This document shows, one piece after another, positions 38,331 through 45,835 of a stretch of 64,000 nucleotides of DNA. The stretch spans positions 282,690 through 346,689 of the forward strand of contig NZ_BNCL01000001.1 in NCBI RefSeq assembly GCF_014656455.1. Reading direction: 5' to 3'. The DNA comes from Paracoccus aerius. Its GTDB lineage: Bacteria; Pseudomonadota; Alphaproteobacteria; Rhodobacterales; Rhodobacteraceae. Under the pieces are notes generated by a model, which saw only the letters and a program-made list of their open reading frames with translations, made no database searches and was not told where the DNA came from. The position numbers and the translations under genes were made by a program. Every line of letters begins with the position of its first letter. Within the stretch, counting starts at the first letter, position 1.

Positions 38331-40133
38331 ATGACCATGCACGCCACCATCGACCGCGTCACCGACCGGATCCGCGCCCGGTCCCGCCACAGCCGTGACG
38401 CCTATCTGACCAAGATCGCCCGCGCGGCCGAGGAAGGCCCCCGGCGCGCGCATCTGTCCTGTGGCAACCAGGCCCATGCCTATGCTGCAATGCCCGACAA
38501 GGACGACCTGGCGCTGTCGCGCAAGCCGAACATCGGGATCGTCACGGCCTATAACGACATGCTGTCTGCCCATCAGCCCTATGAGCGTTATCCAGACCTC
38601 ATCCGCCGCGCGGGCAACGCCGCGGGCGCCACGGTGCAGGTCGCGGGCGGCGTGCCCGCGATGTGCGACGGCGTGACCCAGGGCCGCGCGGGGATGGAGT
38701 TGTCGCTGTTTTCCCGCGACGTGATCGCGCTTGCCGCAGGCGTGGCGCTGTCCCACGACTGCTTCGACTCGGCGATCTATCTGGGCGTCTGCGACAAGAT
38801 CGTGCCGGGCCTGGTCATGGCGGCAGCGACCTTCGGCCATATCCCGGCGGTGTTCCTGCCTGCGGGCCCCATGCCCTCGGGCCTGCCGAACGACGAAAAG
38901 TCCCGCGTACGCCAACAGTTCGCGGCGGGCGAGGTCGGGCGTGACGCGCTGATGGCGGCCGAGATGGCGTCCTATCACTCCCCCGGCACCTGCACCTTCT
39001 ACGGCACCGCCAACAGCAACCAGATGCTGATGGAGTTCATGGGCCTGCACCTGCCCGGTTCCAGCTTCGTGAACCCGAACACACCCCTGCGCGAGGCGCT
39101 GACGGTGGCGGGCGTCCAACGCGCGGCAGCGATCACCCGGCTGGGCAACGACTACCTTCCGGCGGGCGAGGTTCTGGACGAAAAGGCCTTCGTCAACGGC
39201 ATCGTCGGCCTGATGGCCACGGGCGGGTCCACGAACCTTGTCATGCACATTCCCGCCATGGCCAAAGCCGCAGGCATCCAGATCGACATCGAGGATTTCA
39301 ACGACATCTCGGAATCCGTGCCGCTGATGGCGCGGGTGTATCCCAACGGACTGGCAGACGTGAACCACTTCCACGCGGCAGGCGGCATCGGCTACATGAT
39401 CGGGCAACTGCTGGATGCGGGTCTGCTGCATCCCGACGTCAAGACCATCAACGGCACCGGCCTGGACGGCTATACGGCGGAACCCAAGCTGGACGGCGAC
39501 GGCATCCGCTGGGACCAGGGTGTGCGCGAGTCGCTTAACGACCGCATCTTGCGCCCCGCCAGCAATCCCTTCGCGGCGACGGGGGGGCTGAAGCAACTGA
39601 ACGGCAACCTGGGCCGGGGCGTCATCAAGATCAGCGCCGTGGCCGAGGAACGCCATGTCATCGAAGCAAAGGCCCGCGTCTTCGACGACCAGGAACAGGT
39701 GAAGGCCGCCTTCAAGGCGGGCGAGTTCACCGAGGACACCGTGGTCGTCGTCCGCTTCCAGGGCCCGCGCGCGAACGGCATGCCGGAACTGCACTCGCTG
39801 ACGCCGGTACTGGCCGTGCTGCAGGACCGTGGCCTGCGCGTGGCCCTGCTGACGGATGGCCGCATGTCCGGCGCCTCGGGCAAGGTGCCCGCAGCCATCC
39901 ATGTCTCGCCCGAGGCTTCCGTTGGCGGCCCCCTTGCCCGGCTGCGCGACGGCGACCTGATCCGCCTGGACGCCAGAACCGGCCGGATCGACTGCCTTGC
40001 CCCCGATTTTGAGGATCGCCCGGCAGTGGCCCATGATCCCGCGCCCAGCAGCGAGGGCATGGGCCGCGAATTGTTCGCCGCCTTCCGCGCCGTGGCCGGC
40101 CCCGCGACCGAAGGCGCGGGCGTCGTCGTCTGA
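38331..40133 (+). CDS. edd: Phosphogluconate dehydratase (Entner-Doudoroff)
   Basis: A 600-residue 4Fe-4S dehydratase of the IlvD/Edd family that turns 6-phosphogluconate into KDPG. Cluster cysteines are in HLSCGNQAH, MCDGVTQGRAGMELSL and the FDSAIYLGVCDKI region; GLMATGGSTNLVMHI and TDGRMSGASGKVPAAIHV are the other hallmarks. AAGGAGCC precedes the ATG. The partner aldolase gene eda, often next to edd, is not here: tRNA-Ser and a prophage follow directly. Confidence 0.97.
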   Translation: MTMHATIDRVTDRIRARSRHSRDAYLTKIARAAEEGPRRAHLSCGNQAHAYAAMPDKDDLALSRKPNIGIVTAYNDMLSAHQPYERYPDLIRRAGNAAGATVQVAGGVPAMCDGVTQGRAGMELSLFSRDVIALAAGVALSHDCFDSAIYLGVCDKIVPGLVMAAATFGHIPAVFLPAGPMPSGLPNDEKSRVRQQFAAGEVGRDALMAAEMASYHSPGTCTFYGTANSNQMLMEFMGLHLPGSSFVNPNTPLREALTVAGVQRAAAITRLGNDYLPAGEVLDEKAFVNGIVGLMATGGSTNLVMHIPAMAKAAGIQIDIEDFNDISESVPLMARVYPNGLADVNHFHAAGGIGYMIGQLLDAGLLHPDVKTINGTGLDGYTAEPKLDGDGIRWDQGVRESLNDRILRPASNPFAATGGLKQLNGNLGRGVIKISAVAEERHVIEAKARVFDDQEQVKAAFKAGEFTEDTVVVVRFQGPRANGMPELHSLTPVLAVLQDRGLRVALLTDGRMSGASGKVPAAIHVSPEASVGGPLARLRDGDLIRLDARTGRIDCLAPDFEDRPAVAHDPAPSSEGMGRELFAAFRAVAGPATEGAGVVV

Positions 40134-40180
40134 ACGATGGACCTTGGCATTCGCCATGCCAGGGTTTAACCCGTCCCGAC

Positions 40181-40270
<90 letters not shown>

Positions 40271-40433
40271 GTCACACCCCATTAAGCATCTGTTTTTATT
40301 GCTAATATTGGCTATTTCGTCGAGCATCTTCCACCGTTCCTTCCCCCACCTGAAGTCGGAAGCCTGGGGAACATCGGGGAATCATCTGCAACAGGTTTAG
40401 TGGATTTCTGGTGTGGTCATGGCCCACACTGGA

Positions 40434-40455
40434 GCCCCCGACCGAAGCCGGGGGC
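40434..40455 (-). terminator. Hairpin after the unknown two-gene cassette
   Basis: GCCCCCG and CGGGGGC pair across a short loop just past the stop of the minus-strand gene. There is no T tract, so this is a weak terminator call. Confidence 0.45.
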
Positions 40456-40461
40456 CTGAGA

Positions 40462-41229
40462 TCAGGCATTCAGGCTCTCAAGCATCGCCTGACCCAATAG
40501 GCCGGCCATGCTGTCGCTGTTCTCGATGGTGTCGGTCATCGCCGCCATACACTGGTCATATCGATGCATACGGTTGAGGGCAGCACATGCCTGCGCCTTG
40601 ATCGTCAAGCCCTCAGATGTGTGTGACGGTTCAGTCAGAACTCTGCGGATAAAGGCAAACAAAGCCTCCCTTGTTTTGATGCGCGCCACATGGATAGCAT
40701 CAAAGTTGCTTTCAGTCCTGACGCGCTCACGCTCTGCAAGATACCCGGGCAGCAATGCCAGCCCCAATTCTGCGTCCTGTATCTCTTGATACCGATACTG
40801 TCGAAACGACTTGCCCCAAGACCTTTTGCGCTTGTCGTCCTTTGCCAAGGCTTCGCGGGCTCGTTCAATGTCGCACTCCATTTCCTCGGCAGACTTGATA
40901 TACCAAGTGCATGTCTCGCCTTCTCGCCGCAGTCCCGCGCCGGTCAAGTCGCGCTCCAGTTCGCGGTTGTAGCCGCTTGCGCCATATTTGTTGCAGCAGA
41001 CATCAGGGGCCAGCGGCCACTGGGGCGCCCATTCTGCCCATGCGGCCTGCCATGCGCGCAGAGCATCTTGATAAGCCTGCTCAGTCTTTGGCAGATCGGC
41101 ACCCAGCGCCAGCAGGGTCGGGTTCTCAGTCTGCGTGGGAAGGTCCACCGTGGCCCCGGCTGCCGCAACAGGGGCCGCTACAACGGCCATAGCCAGCGGT
41201 GCGTGGGTAAGAAACTGACGCCGTTTCAT
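40462..41229 (-). CDS. Unknown exported protein with Tat-like signal, prophage left end
   Basis: A 255-residue protein beginning MKRRQFLTHAPLAMAVVAAP: twin arginines with FL, a hydrophobic core and an ATVDL region, as in Tat signal peptides. The mature part is mainly helical and charged (KRKRSWGKSFRQYRYQE, repeated Glu/Arg heptads) with a double cysteine (VCCNKYG). No family is recognised. It overlaps the preceding 132-residue gene by ATGA. The position beside the attachment site and the lack of phage-structural features suggest lysogenic-conversion or defence cargo, which is inference. Confidence 0.75.
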   Translation of the reverse strand: MKRRQFLTHAPLAMAVVAAPVAAAGATVDLPTQTENPTLLALGADLPKTEQAYQDALRAWQAAWAEWAPQWPLAPDVCCNKYGASGYNRELERDLTGAGLRREGETCTWYIKSAEEMECDIERAREALAKDDKRKRSWGKSFRQYRYQEIQDAELGLALLPGYLAERERVRTESNFDAIHVARIKTREALFAFIRRVLTEPSHTSEGLTIKAQACAALNRMHRYDQCMAAMTDTIENSDSMAGLLGQAMLESLNA

Positions 41230-41624
41230 GCCGCACCCTCCAAACGCAGGGCCTCGGCCAACTCGCCGCAAGCCCAGTCGATCGCCAAGGACGGGATGCC
41301 AAACTGCCCTCCTTCCGGTGCCTGCTTGTCGATGACATTGGCGAAGTTGCGCATGATCCGCATGGCTTCCCGGATGCGCTGGACAGTCGGCCGTTCATCG
41401 GTGGCCGGCTCACCCCATGGCCGGTCATTGCGACGGCGGGCGGCAAGAATCTCCATCGCGGCCTGCAGCTGGACCTCGCAATTTGCAAAGAAAAGGCCGT
41501 CGAAGTCTTGAGGCCTGTCGCCGAGCGAGTCTTTTGCCAGATCAATAAAGTCGGACAGTTCGTTCCATCGCTGGACGGACAGCATGGCGCTTGCGCAAGG
41601 CTGCTTGATGTTCTGATAAGTCAT
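41226..41624 (-). CDS. Unknown helical protein, first gene of the cassette
   Basis: A 132-residue, predicted all-helical soluble protein (RWNELSDFIDLAKDSLG, VQRIREAMRIMRNFANV, LAIDWACGELAEALRLE) without signal peptide. Translation is coupled to the Tat-like exported protein downstream. The ribosome site is weak (GTGAGAA). About 390 bases of non-coding DNA with a threefold repeat lie upstream and may control both genes. Function unknown. Confidence 0.72.
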   Translation of the reverse strand: MTYQNIKQPCASAMLSVQRWNELSDFIDLAKDSLGDRPQDFDGLFFANCEVQLQAAMEILAARRRNDRPWGEPATDERPTVQRIREAMRIMRNFANVIDKQAPEGGQFGIPSLAIDWACGELAEALRLEGAA

Positions 41625-41630
41625 ATCAAT

Positions 41631-41895
41631 TCTCACTGGTGAAGGGCTTCTCACGGCCCTCGCCGTGCGTCGGACACGGCAGCCGGGGGGTGAGAACTTG
41701 CCAGTGAGACAAGCCAAACGCTTTTAAGGTTTTACCCTCTGGACATGACGTCTGACCCCGGCCATAGTGGTGGCCGAGTTGGGACGCCCGCCAAGGCGTT
41801 CTTCCTGTGAAGCGCGGCCCGCCAAGGCTTTGCTCCACGTCACAAGTCGAAGCGCGCCAACGCTGACTTGCCTATCACTGGTCCGGGTTCTCACG
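41631..41895. promoter_or_regulatory. Non-coding region with three composite repeats, possible operator set
   Basis: The pattern TCACTGG, a spacer, TTCTCAC occurs three times: 41631-41655 (plus, spacer 8), 41690-41709 (minus, spacer 4) and 41873-41895 (plus, spacer 6). CCCGCCAAGGC also repeats twice in between. The region from 41625 to 42012 has no convincing gene. It could hold operators for a phage regulator of the divergent flanking genes. Confidence 0.5.
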
Positions 41896-42012
41896 CCCAC
41901 TGACCACGCTACACGCTATTGATGGTTAAGATCAAGCGTTCCCTTCAGGGAGCCGCTTGACTTGATGCTTTCCGGTGGGATCACTTCAGATACTGGAGAG
42001 CGGCTAGTGGCA

Positions 42013-42189
42013 ATGACAATCGAACTTCGCGCAGCCCGACTGGTGGCATCGCTGCAGCAGCAGGGCGTTCAGGTCGCCAGCTTAGTAGTCGTCGGCGACG
42101 AAATCAGGGTTCATTTCGTAACGGGCGACGTTCTCGCTTTGGATGAGTTAGATCTGGCCGATATGAAGCGGGACAAACGGCAGAGATAG
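42013..42189 (+). CDS. Small phage protein of unknown function (58 aa)
   Basis: Starts MTIELRAARLVASLQQQ and continues with a predicted beta strand pair (VASLVVVGDEIRVHFV), ending in a basic tail KRDKRQR. GGAGAG lies some distance before the ATG. A longer start 17 codons upstream is possible. No family recognised; small size and place suggest an early phage gene. Confidence 0.55.
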   Translation: MTIELRAARLVASLQQQGVQVASLVVVGDEIRVHFVTGDVLALDELDLADMKRDKRQR

Positions 42190-42245
42190 GCTACAGTCGG
42201 CTAGGCGACGGCGCAGCCCGCCTGTTCCCCTTGTTGGGCATTCCA

Positions 42246-42554
42246 ATGGCTCCTTTATCTGATGATACAACGCTTCTTCTAACCATCAAAAAAGCCGCCC
42301 ACAGGCTTGGAGTTACACCCAGCGCCTTGACAGTAGCGGCACGGCGAAGTGGCCATCTAATCAAAATGGGCAACCGGTTCTATGTTAAAACGACCGACCT
42401 AGAGCAGGTTATTGAAAGCGCTCGGGTGCCGCCCGTTGTGCCTCCTGAAATGCGCAACAGTCATGCCGATAACATATCTGCCGATCTTAAGTTGGCCCGA
42501 GCGATGGAAACGGCGGAGTGGTTAAGAACAAAAGGCAAGCCCCGAGGCCGCTGA
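42246..42554 (+). CDS. Helix-turn-helix protein (phage, excisionase/MerR-like)
   Basis: A 102-residue protein with an N-terminal winged-helix type segment TIKKAAHRLGVTPSALTVAARRSGHLIKMGNRFYV, where the second helix and the wing read like excisionase or AlpA-type DNA binders. The C-terminal part is helical (LARAMETAEWLRTKGK). Possible roles are early regulator or packaging small subunit. A TTG five codons earlier also starts this frame. Confidence 0.6.
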   Translation: MAPLSDDTTLLLTIKKAAHRLGVTPSALTVAARRSGHLIKMGNRFYVKTTDLEQVIESARVPPVVPPEMRNSHADNISADLKLARAMETAEWLRTKGKPRGR

Positions 42555-42568
42555 CGACGGACCAGGCG

Positions 42569-42751
42569 TCACAGCTGTGAAGCGCCTGTGCCTCCCTCAT
42601 GCGCATCTACGACTTCAGCAGGAATGCGCATCATGCGTCCAACTCGGAAGGCTGGGAGTTCGCCGCGGCGGATCATGGCGCGGATTGTCTCTGCGGAGCA
42701 GCCCCAGCGTTCGGCTAGTGTTCCCGGTGTGTATGGCCGGCGTTGATCCAT
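42569..42751 (-). CDS. Excisionase-like helix-turn-helix protein (60 aa)
   Basis: MDQRRPYTPGTLAERWGCSAETIRAM is the DNA-binding helix pair of MerR/Xis-type small regulators, followed by IRRGELPAFRVGRMMRIPAEVV, the wing. Such proteins often sit next to an integrase gene and control excision. Here no integrase follows. It is downstream of another HTH gene on the same strand, 14 bases apart. Confidence 0.75.
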   Translation of the reverse strand: MDQRRPYTPGTLAERWGCSAETIRAMIRRGELPAFRVGRMMRIPAEVVDAHEGGTGASQL

Positions 42752-42765
42752 GCCCTACCCCTCGA

Positions 42766-43041
42766 TCACTTAAGGTCCGTTTTCGGCCACGGCTTTGGCC
42801 CTGGCTCCCTCAACTGAAATGCCGCCTCCCATTCAGCTACAGCATCCGCCTCAGTCGTATCGCCCTCGGTAGGAAGCTCGTTGGCAAACCTGTCCAGGTC
42901 GTAGCGATCGTAGAGCCGTTTCGCCCCCAGGATTTTGCGGGGCAACTGTAGGGAGCGGAGCGTGCCGACGCTGATGCCGAGGTAGTGCGCGGCCTGGGGG
43001 GCTGGCATAAGCCGCGGCGGAAAGTCGAAGGTTAGTGGCAC
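42766..43041 (-). CDS. Helix-turn-helix DNA-binding protein, phage
   Basis: A 91-residue protein starting with GTG. The stretch MPAPQAAHYLGISVGTLRSL is a HTH of the excisionase/HTH_17 type, followed by the basic segment RKILGAKRLYDRYDLDRFANEL that reads the DNA backbone. In many Rhodobacteraceae phages a gene like this precedes the integrase. A shorter start at the internal ATG is possible. Confidence 0.68.
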   Translation of the reverse strand: MPLTFDFPPRLMPAPQAAHYLGISVGTLRSLQLPRKILGAKRLYDRYDLDRFANELPTEGDTTEADAVAEWEAAFQLREPGPKPWPKTDLK

Positions 43042-43125
43042 GGTAAAGCCTTGACCGTAAGTGATTATCCATCAGAGCCTTATAAGCAGCAGCGTATGAT
43101 TCGTCGATGGGAGGCGCGAACAGCC

Positions 43126-43311
43126 ATGACAGATGCTGAAGCCGCCCTCCGTAAAGCTCTGCTGGAGATGCTGATCGACCATCCCCTCCGGATCCACGTG
43201 GATGCCGAGGCCATGAGCGATACTGCGTGGGAGTACCTGCAGGCTGCAAACCATGCTCATCCCGTGGTGGCGAAGGTGTTACGAGAAGCAGCGTGTGAGT
43301 TGACAACATGA
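43126..43311 (+). CDS. Small unknown phage protein (61 aa)
   Basis: MTDAEAALRKALLEMLIDHPLRIHVDAEAM and onward, a helical protein without signal. GGGAGG lies about 11 bases before this ATG; a longer in-frame ATG 10 codons upstream also exists. It overlaps the next gene by ATGA, so the two form a pair. No family is recognised. Confidence 0.55.
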   Translation: MTDAEAALRKALLEMLIDHPLRIHVDAEAMSDTAWEYLQAANHAHPVVAKVLREAACELTT

Positions 43312-43538
43312 ATACAGCAGGCCCCATCTCCCAAGATCAGTGGCAAGTGGCGATCCGCACCCTGAAGGACTTGCTTGCCCTCCAAATGATGAAGCCGGGC
43401 GCAATCCGCAAAGAGGTCTTGCCGGACCACCTGCGGATGGCGGCGAATGGCCGAGAACGGCAAGGCGACTATGGTGCCGCGCGGCTGCTGGAACGGTGGG
43501 CGCATTTGGTGACGCGGCGAGTGGAGGAGCAGGATTGA
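43308..43538 (+). CDS. Small unknown phage protein (76 aa)
   Basis: A helical, charged protein (WQVAIRTLKDLLALQMM, HLRMAANGRERQGDYGAARLLERWAHLV) translated with the preceding gene through an ATGA overlap. Probably an early phage gene. Function unknown; possible partner of the preceding 61-residue protein. Confidence 0.6.
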   Translation: MNTAGPISQDQWQVAIRTLKDLLALQMMKPGAIRKEVLPDHLRMAANGRERQGDYGAARLLERWAHLVTRRVEEQD

Positions 43539-43711
43539 CCGATCACGCAGCCACTCTCGCAGATCTGGAATAGATGGAAATCGCGACCACGATCCTGCCA
43601 CCTGTCCCGCGACTCCGCGGGCTTTAGTTAAGCCTACCTAGTTGTCCGGGCCATATGCGTCGGGTAGCATCTTCCCGCAGTCTACCCCAAGTAAGATTGT
43701 TCAACTCTCCT

Positions 43712-43740
43712 CCCCGGCGCGGTGACGTGTCGGGGCTTTT
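43712..43740 (+). terminator. Intrinsic terminator T1
   Basis: CCCCG and CGGGG form a stem around a GC-rich loop, followed by CTTTT. It closes the 61/76-residue gene pair. Confidence 0.6.
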
Positions 43741-44046
43741 CATTTACTAGACAGGCTCACCGGCACCCTGCAATCGTTTATCTGTCGGGACTGGAACCGG
43801 CGGGCCCTGCCGATCACGGAAACCATCGGTGGGGCCAATTGCACCCCATGCAACTCGCCCCTGAGCTCTAACTCTTTGTTGACTATACATGTCTTGCACA
43901 TCTGTGGCAGTTTATAATGGTCGCTTCTGCGACGGCCCCGCTGCGTGCGCATCTCGGGCGGGGCCACATATCTGCTTTCCGCTAGTATCAAAAGTTAATG
44001 CGGTCTAGCGTCTCGTCATGGGGGCAAGCGCACGCCCCTCATGGGA

Positions 44047-44079
44047 GGCCCTTGCACCTGTAGGGTGTGAGGGTCTTTC
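44047..44079 (+). terminator. Intrinsic terminator T2 (repeat unit 1)
   Basis: A 12-pair stem GGCCCTTGCACC/GGTGTGAGGGTC with a TGTAG loop and a short TTTC tail. It follows the direct repeat CCCCTCATGGGAG, as does T3. Confidence 0.55.
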
Positions 44080-44301
44080 GGTGGATGATTTCTCTTTGCT
44101 GGCCTTGGGACGAACCGGCCATGCTAGACGCCGGACACATCCGAAGACAGCATCGCACCAGCGTGCTCTGTCGAGCTTACCCCAAAATGTCCCGCTAATC
44201 AGGCCATCTGGTGGAGACGCCCGACAGGCACCCGTTGCGGGAACAATCGGCAATACCCAAGGTTGGCGCTGAGTGAGGACGACACCACTCCCCTCATGGG
44301 A

Positions 44302-44333
44302 GACCCTTGCTGTCTGGGGCGGTGAGGGTCTTT
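44302..44333 (+). terminator. Intrinsic terminator T3 (repeat unit 2)
   Basis: GACCCTTGC pairs with GGTGAGGGTC, followed by TTTCC. It is related in sequence to T2 and lies 255 bases further on. Confidence 0.55.
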
Positions 44334-44342
44334 CCGTTATCA

Positions 44343-44368
44343 GCCCGCCCCAACAAGGCGGGCCTTTT
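44343..44368 (+). terminator. Intrinsic terminator T4
   Basis: GCCCGCC and GGCGGGC around CCAACAA, followed by CTTTT. A strong classical terminator only ten bases after T3. Confidence 0.8.
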
Positions 44369-44390
44369 CATAACTTACTTTTAAGTTATG
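44369..44390. promoter_or_regulatory. Perfect inverted repeat, candidate operator
   Basis: CATAACTT and AAGTTATG are separated by six bases, directly after T4. A TTGCAC and a TATAGT follow within 50 bases, so this may be an operator at a weak promoter that leads into T5. Confidence 0.4.
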
Positions 44391-44474
44391 TAAGCACAAT
44401 TCATTTGCACGATGCGCAGAATTACCATACCCTATAGTTGCATTGAGTTAGTCACTCACCCCAGAATGCAGAGA

Positions 44475-44504
44475 CCCCCGGCGCCACGACACGCCGGGGG
44501 TTTT
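44475..44504 (+). terminator. Intrinsic terminator T5
   Basis: CCCCCGGCG and CGCCGGGGG form a 9-bp stem around CCACGACA, followed by TTTT. Very strong. Confidence 0.85.
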
Positions 44505-44584
44505 GCTATGTGAACTTGCCAAATATTCCCGGTGCGTTAAACCTTCCCTTGCCCATCCACGACGAGGGCTGTGGTCACGAGTGC

Positions 44585-44611
44585 GCCCCGTCTTCCCCGG
44601 CGGGGCTTTTT
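44585..44611 (+). terminator. Intrinsic terminator T6
   Basis: GCCCCG and CGGGGC around a ten-base loop, followed by TTTTT, about 75 bases before the next gene. Confidence 0.7.
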
Positions 44612-44684
44612 GCATCTCAGCAGGCCACCGTTAGTCTTTTCTTAATCCTCCCAGCATAGGCAGATGCAAGGTGAGGAGGCAAAC

Positions 44685-44933
44685 ATGACCTACCGCGTGA
44701 CCACTTATGAAGCCCTGCAGACCCACCTGTCCGCAGCCGGGACCACGCTGATGCTCTGCCGCGCGAACATCGGGCGGATAGACCTGTCAGACGAAGAAAA
44801 GGCAGACACATTGTGGCGGATCGAACGTCAGATTGCAGAGCTTGAAGCGATGCGTCTGGAACTGACCCGCCCCGCCACCCATAAGCGCTGCGCTCCGACA
44901 ACGAGGAAGCCCCACCTTCGCCCGGTGGAATGA
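44685..44933 (+). CDS. Small phage protein of unknown function (82 aa)
   Basis: Starts MTYRVTTYEALQTHLSAAG after AGGTGAGGAGG, a good ribosome site. It is a helical protein with a likely coiled segment (LWRIERQIAELEAMRLEL) and a basic tail. Any transcript that reaches it from upstream must pass terminators T4 to T6 unless a promoter lies in the last 70 bases. Function unknown. Confidence 0.62.
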   Translation: MTYRVTTYEALQTHLSAAGTTLMLCRANIGRIDLSDEEKADTLWRIERQIAELEAMRLELTRPATHKRCAPTTRKPHLRPVE

Positions 44934-45107
44934 TCCTCTCAGCTTCACCATGCTGCTCTTCCGGCAATTGCGGAAATCGCAAGTATCGCAGCACCAAGTC
45001 GAATGTCGAAGGTAGTTTGATGATACAAGGTAGCCGGTTCTCCGCGCCTTGTGCGGAGGTCCAGGCGACCTAGCCAATGCCGACGCCTCTTGCGCAGTCC
45101 GCATTAG

Positions 45108-45490
45108 TTGGAGGAGCCTGCGGCCGGCGACTGTTCGGCTGTTTATGCAGCGCAGGGCGTCAGCCCCACCGCAACAGAAGCACAGTGCTGGGGCCGCTCT
45201 CCATCTGCATGGGATGGCACTGATGCTCCTGAGGAGGGGCAGACTTTTCGGCAGCGCGACGGACGCCCTTGGGACCGTGGAAGCGCGACCACGGCTGCCT
45301 TAGGCGAGATGATTGAAGGCCAAACCTGGGAATGCGGCTCGATCGATACGGACGCCTATGGTCGGATCACCGTACGCTGCCTCGCAGGTATCCGCGACCT
45401 CGGCCGCGAAAAGGCTGCGCTGTGTATAGGATGGGCCTACTGTCAATGTTCCGAGGACTATGTCGAAGCAAAGGCTGGGACACGCCGTCC
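45108..45490 (+). pseudogene. Frameshifted thermonuclease (SNase-like) gene
   Basis: The frame contains DGTDAPEEGQTFRQRDGRPW, then TAALGEMIEGQTWEC, DTDAYGRITVRC and IGWAYCQCSEDYVEAKAG, matching in order the staphylococcal-nuclease-like family (calcium-site DAPE loop, catalytic YGR). The N-terminal beta strand continues only in another frame (ending LHLHGM), so a shift of a few bases near 45215 breaks the gene. It has no normal start. The nuclease was probably phage or island cargo that has since decayed. Confidence 0.6.
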
Positions 45491-45539
45491 GCGACTCAAT
45501 TGGGGAGGAGGCGGCACCGGGCGGTTGTCAAGCGAACGT

Positions 45540-45713
45540 TGGCAGGGCGCCCCATTCGGACGCCCATGCTGCTCAATGCGCCGCAGATATGCCTCAGGGT
45601 GGCTGGTGACCTTGAACTCCTGACAACTCCGGCCATCCTCATCGACGATGCCGACCGAGGTCTCTTTGACCGATTCATCCAATCCGGCATAGGGCTCTTA
45701 TGCTGCGCTTCAT
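45540..45713 (-). pseudogene. IS110-family transposase N-terminal fragment
   Basis: On the minus strand, AGLDESVKETSVGIVDEDGR and EFKVTSHPEA match the start of IS110-type DEDD transposases (typical G-LDVSVKETSV-IVDE). The initiating ATG is out of frame with this stretch and the rest of the transposase is missing. A scar of an old insertion, directly beside the broken nuclease gene. Confidence 0.6.
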
Positions 45714-45835
45714 TCGCTGATGCTTGTGGCTGCTTCATACAGACCACGTCCTACCATCAGGCCAAAGCGCAGCAACTCACAATGATCGGGATAAAAAGTC
45801 GAGCGCTAAGCTGAATACCCATCATGAGGCTAGTC

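Larger units (their letters stand above)
43539..44684 (+). other. 1.1-kb region without convincing genes, rich in terminators
   Basis: No open frame here has both a ribosome site and sensible composition. The region carries six intrinsic terminators, all able to act on the plus strand, a 21-base direct repeat (44035-44055 and 44290-44310, one mismatch) and an 8-base perfect inverted repeat. It may encode several short RNAs or be a control region for downstream plus-strand genes. Confidence 0.6.

Noticed and set aside
43740..43991. An 83-codon minus-strand frame after T1
   Set aside because: No ribosome site, odd composition and no neighbour coupling.
44005..44272. Open frames on both strands (about 82-84 codons) in the terminator-rich region
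   Set aside because: They run through terminator T2 and lack ribosome sites and recognisable residues; I treat them as chance frames.
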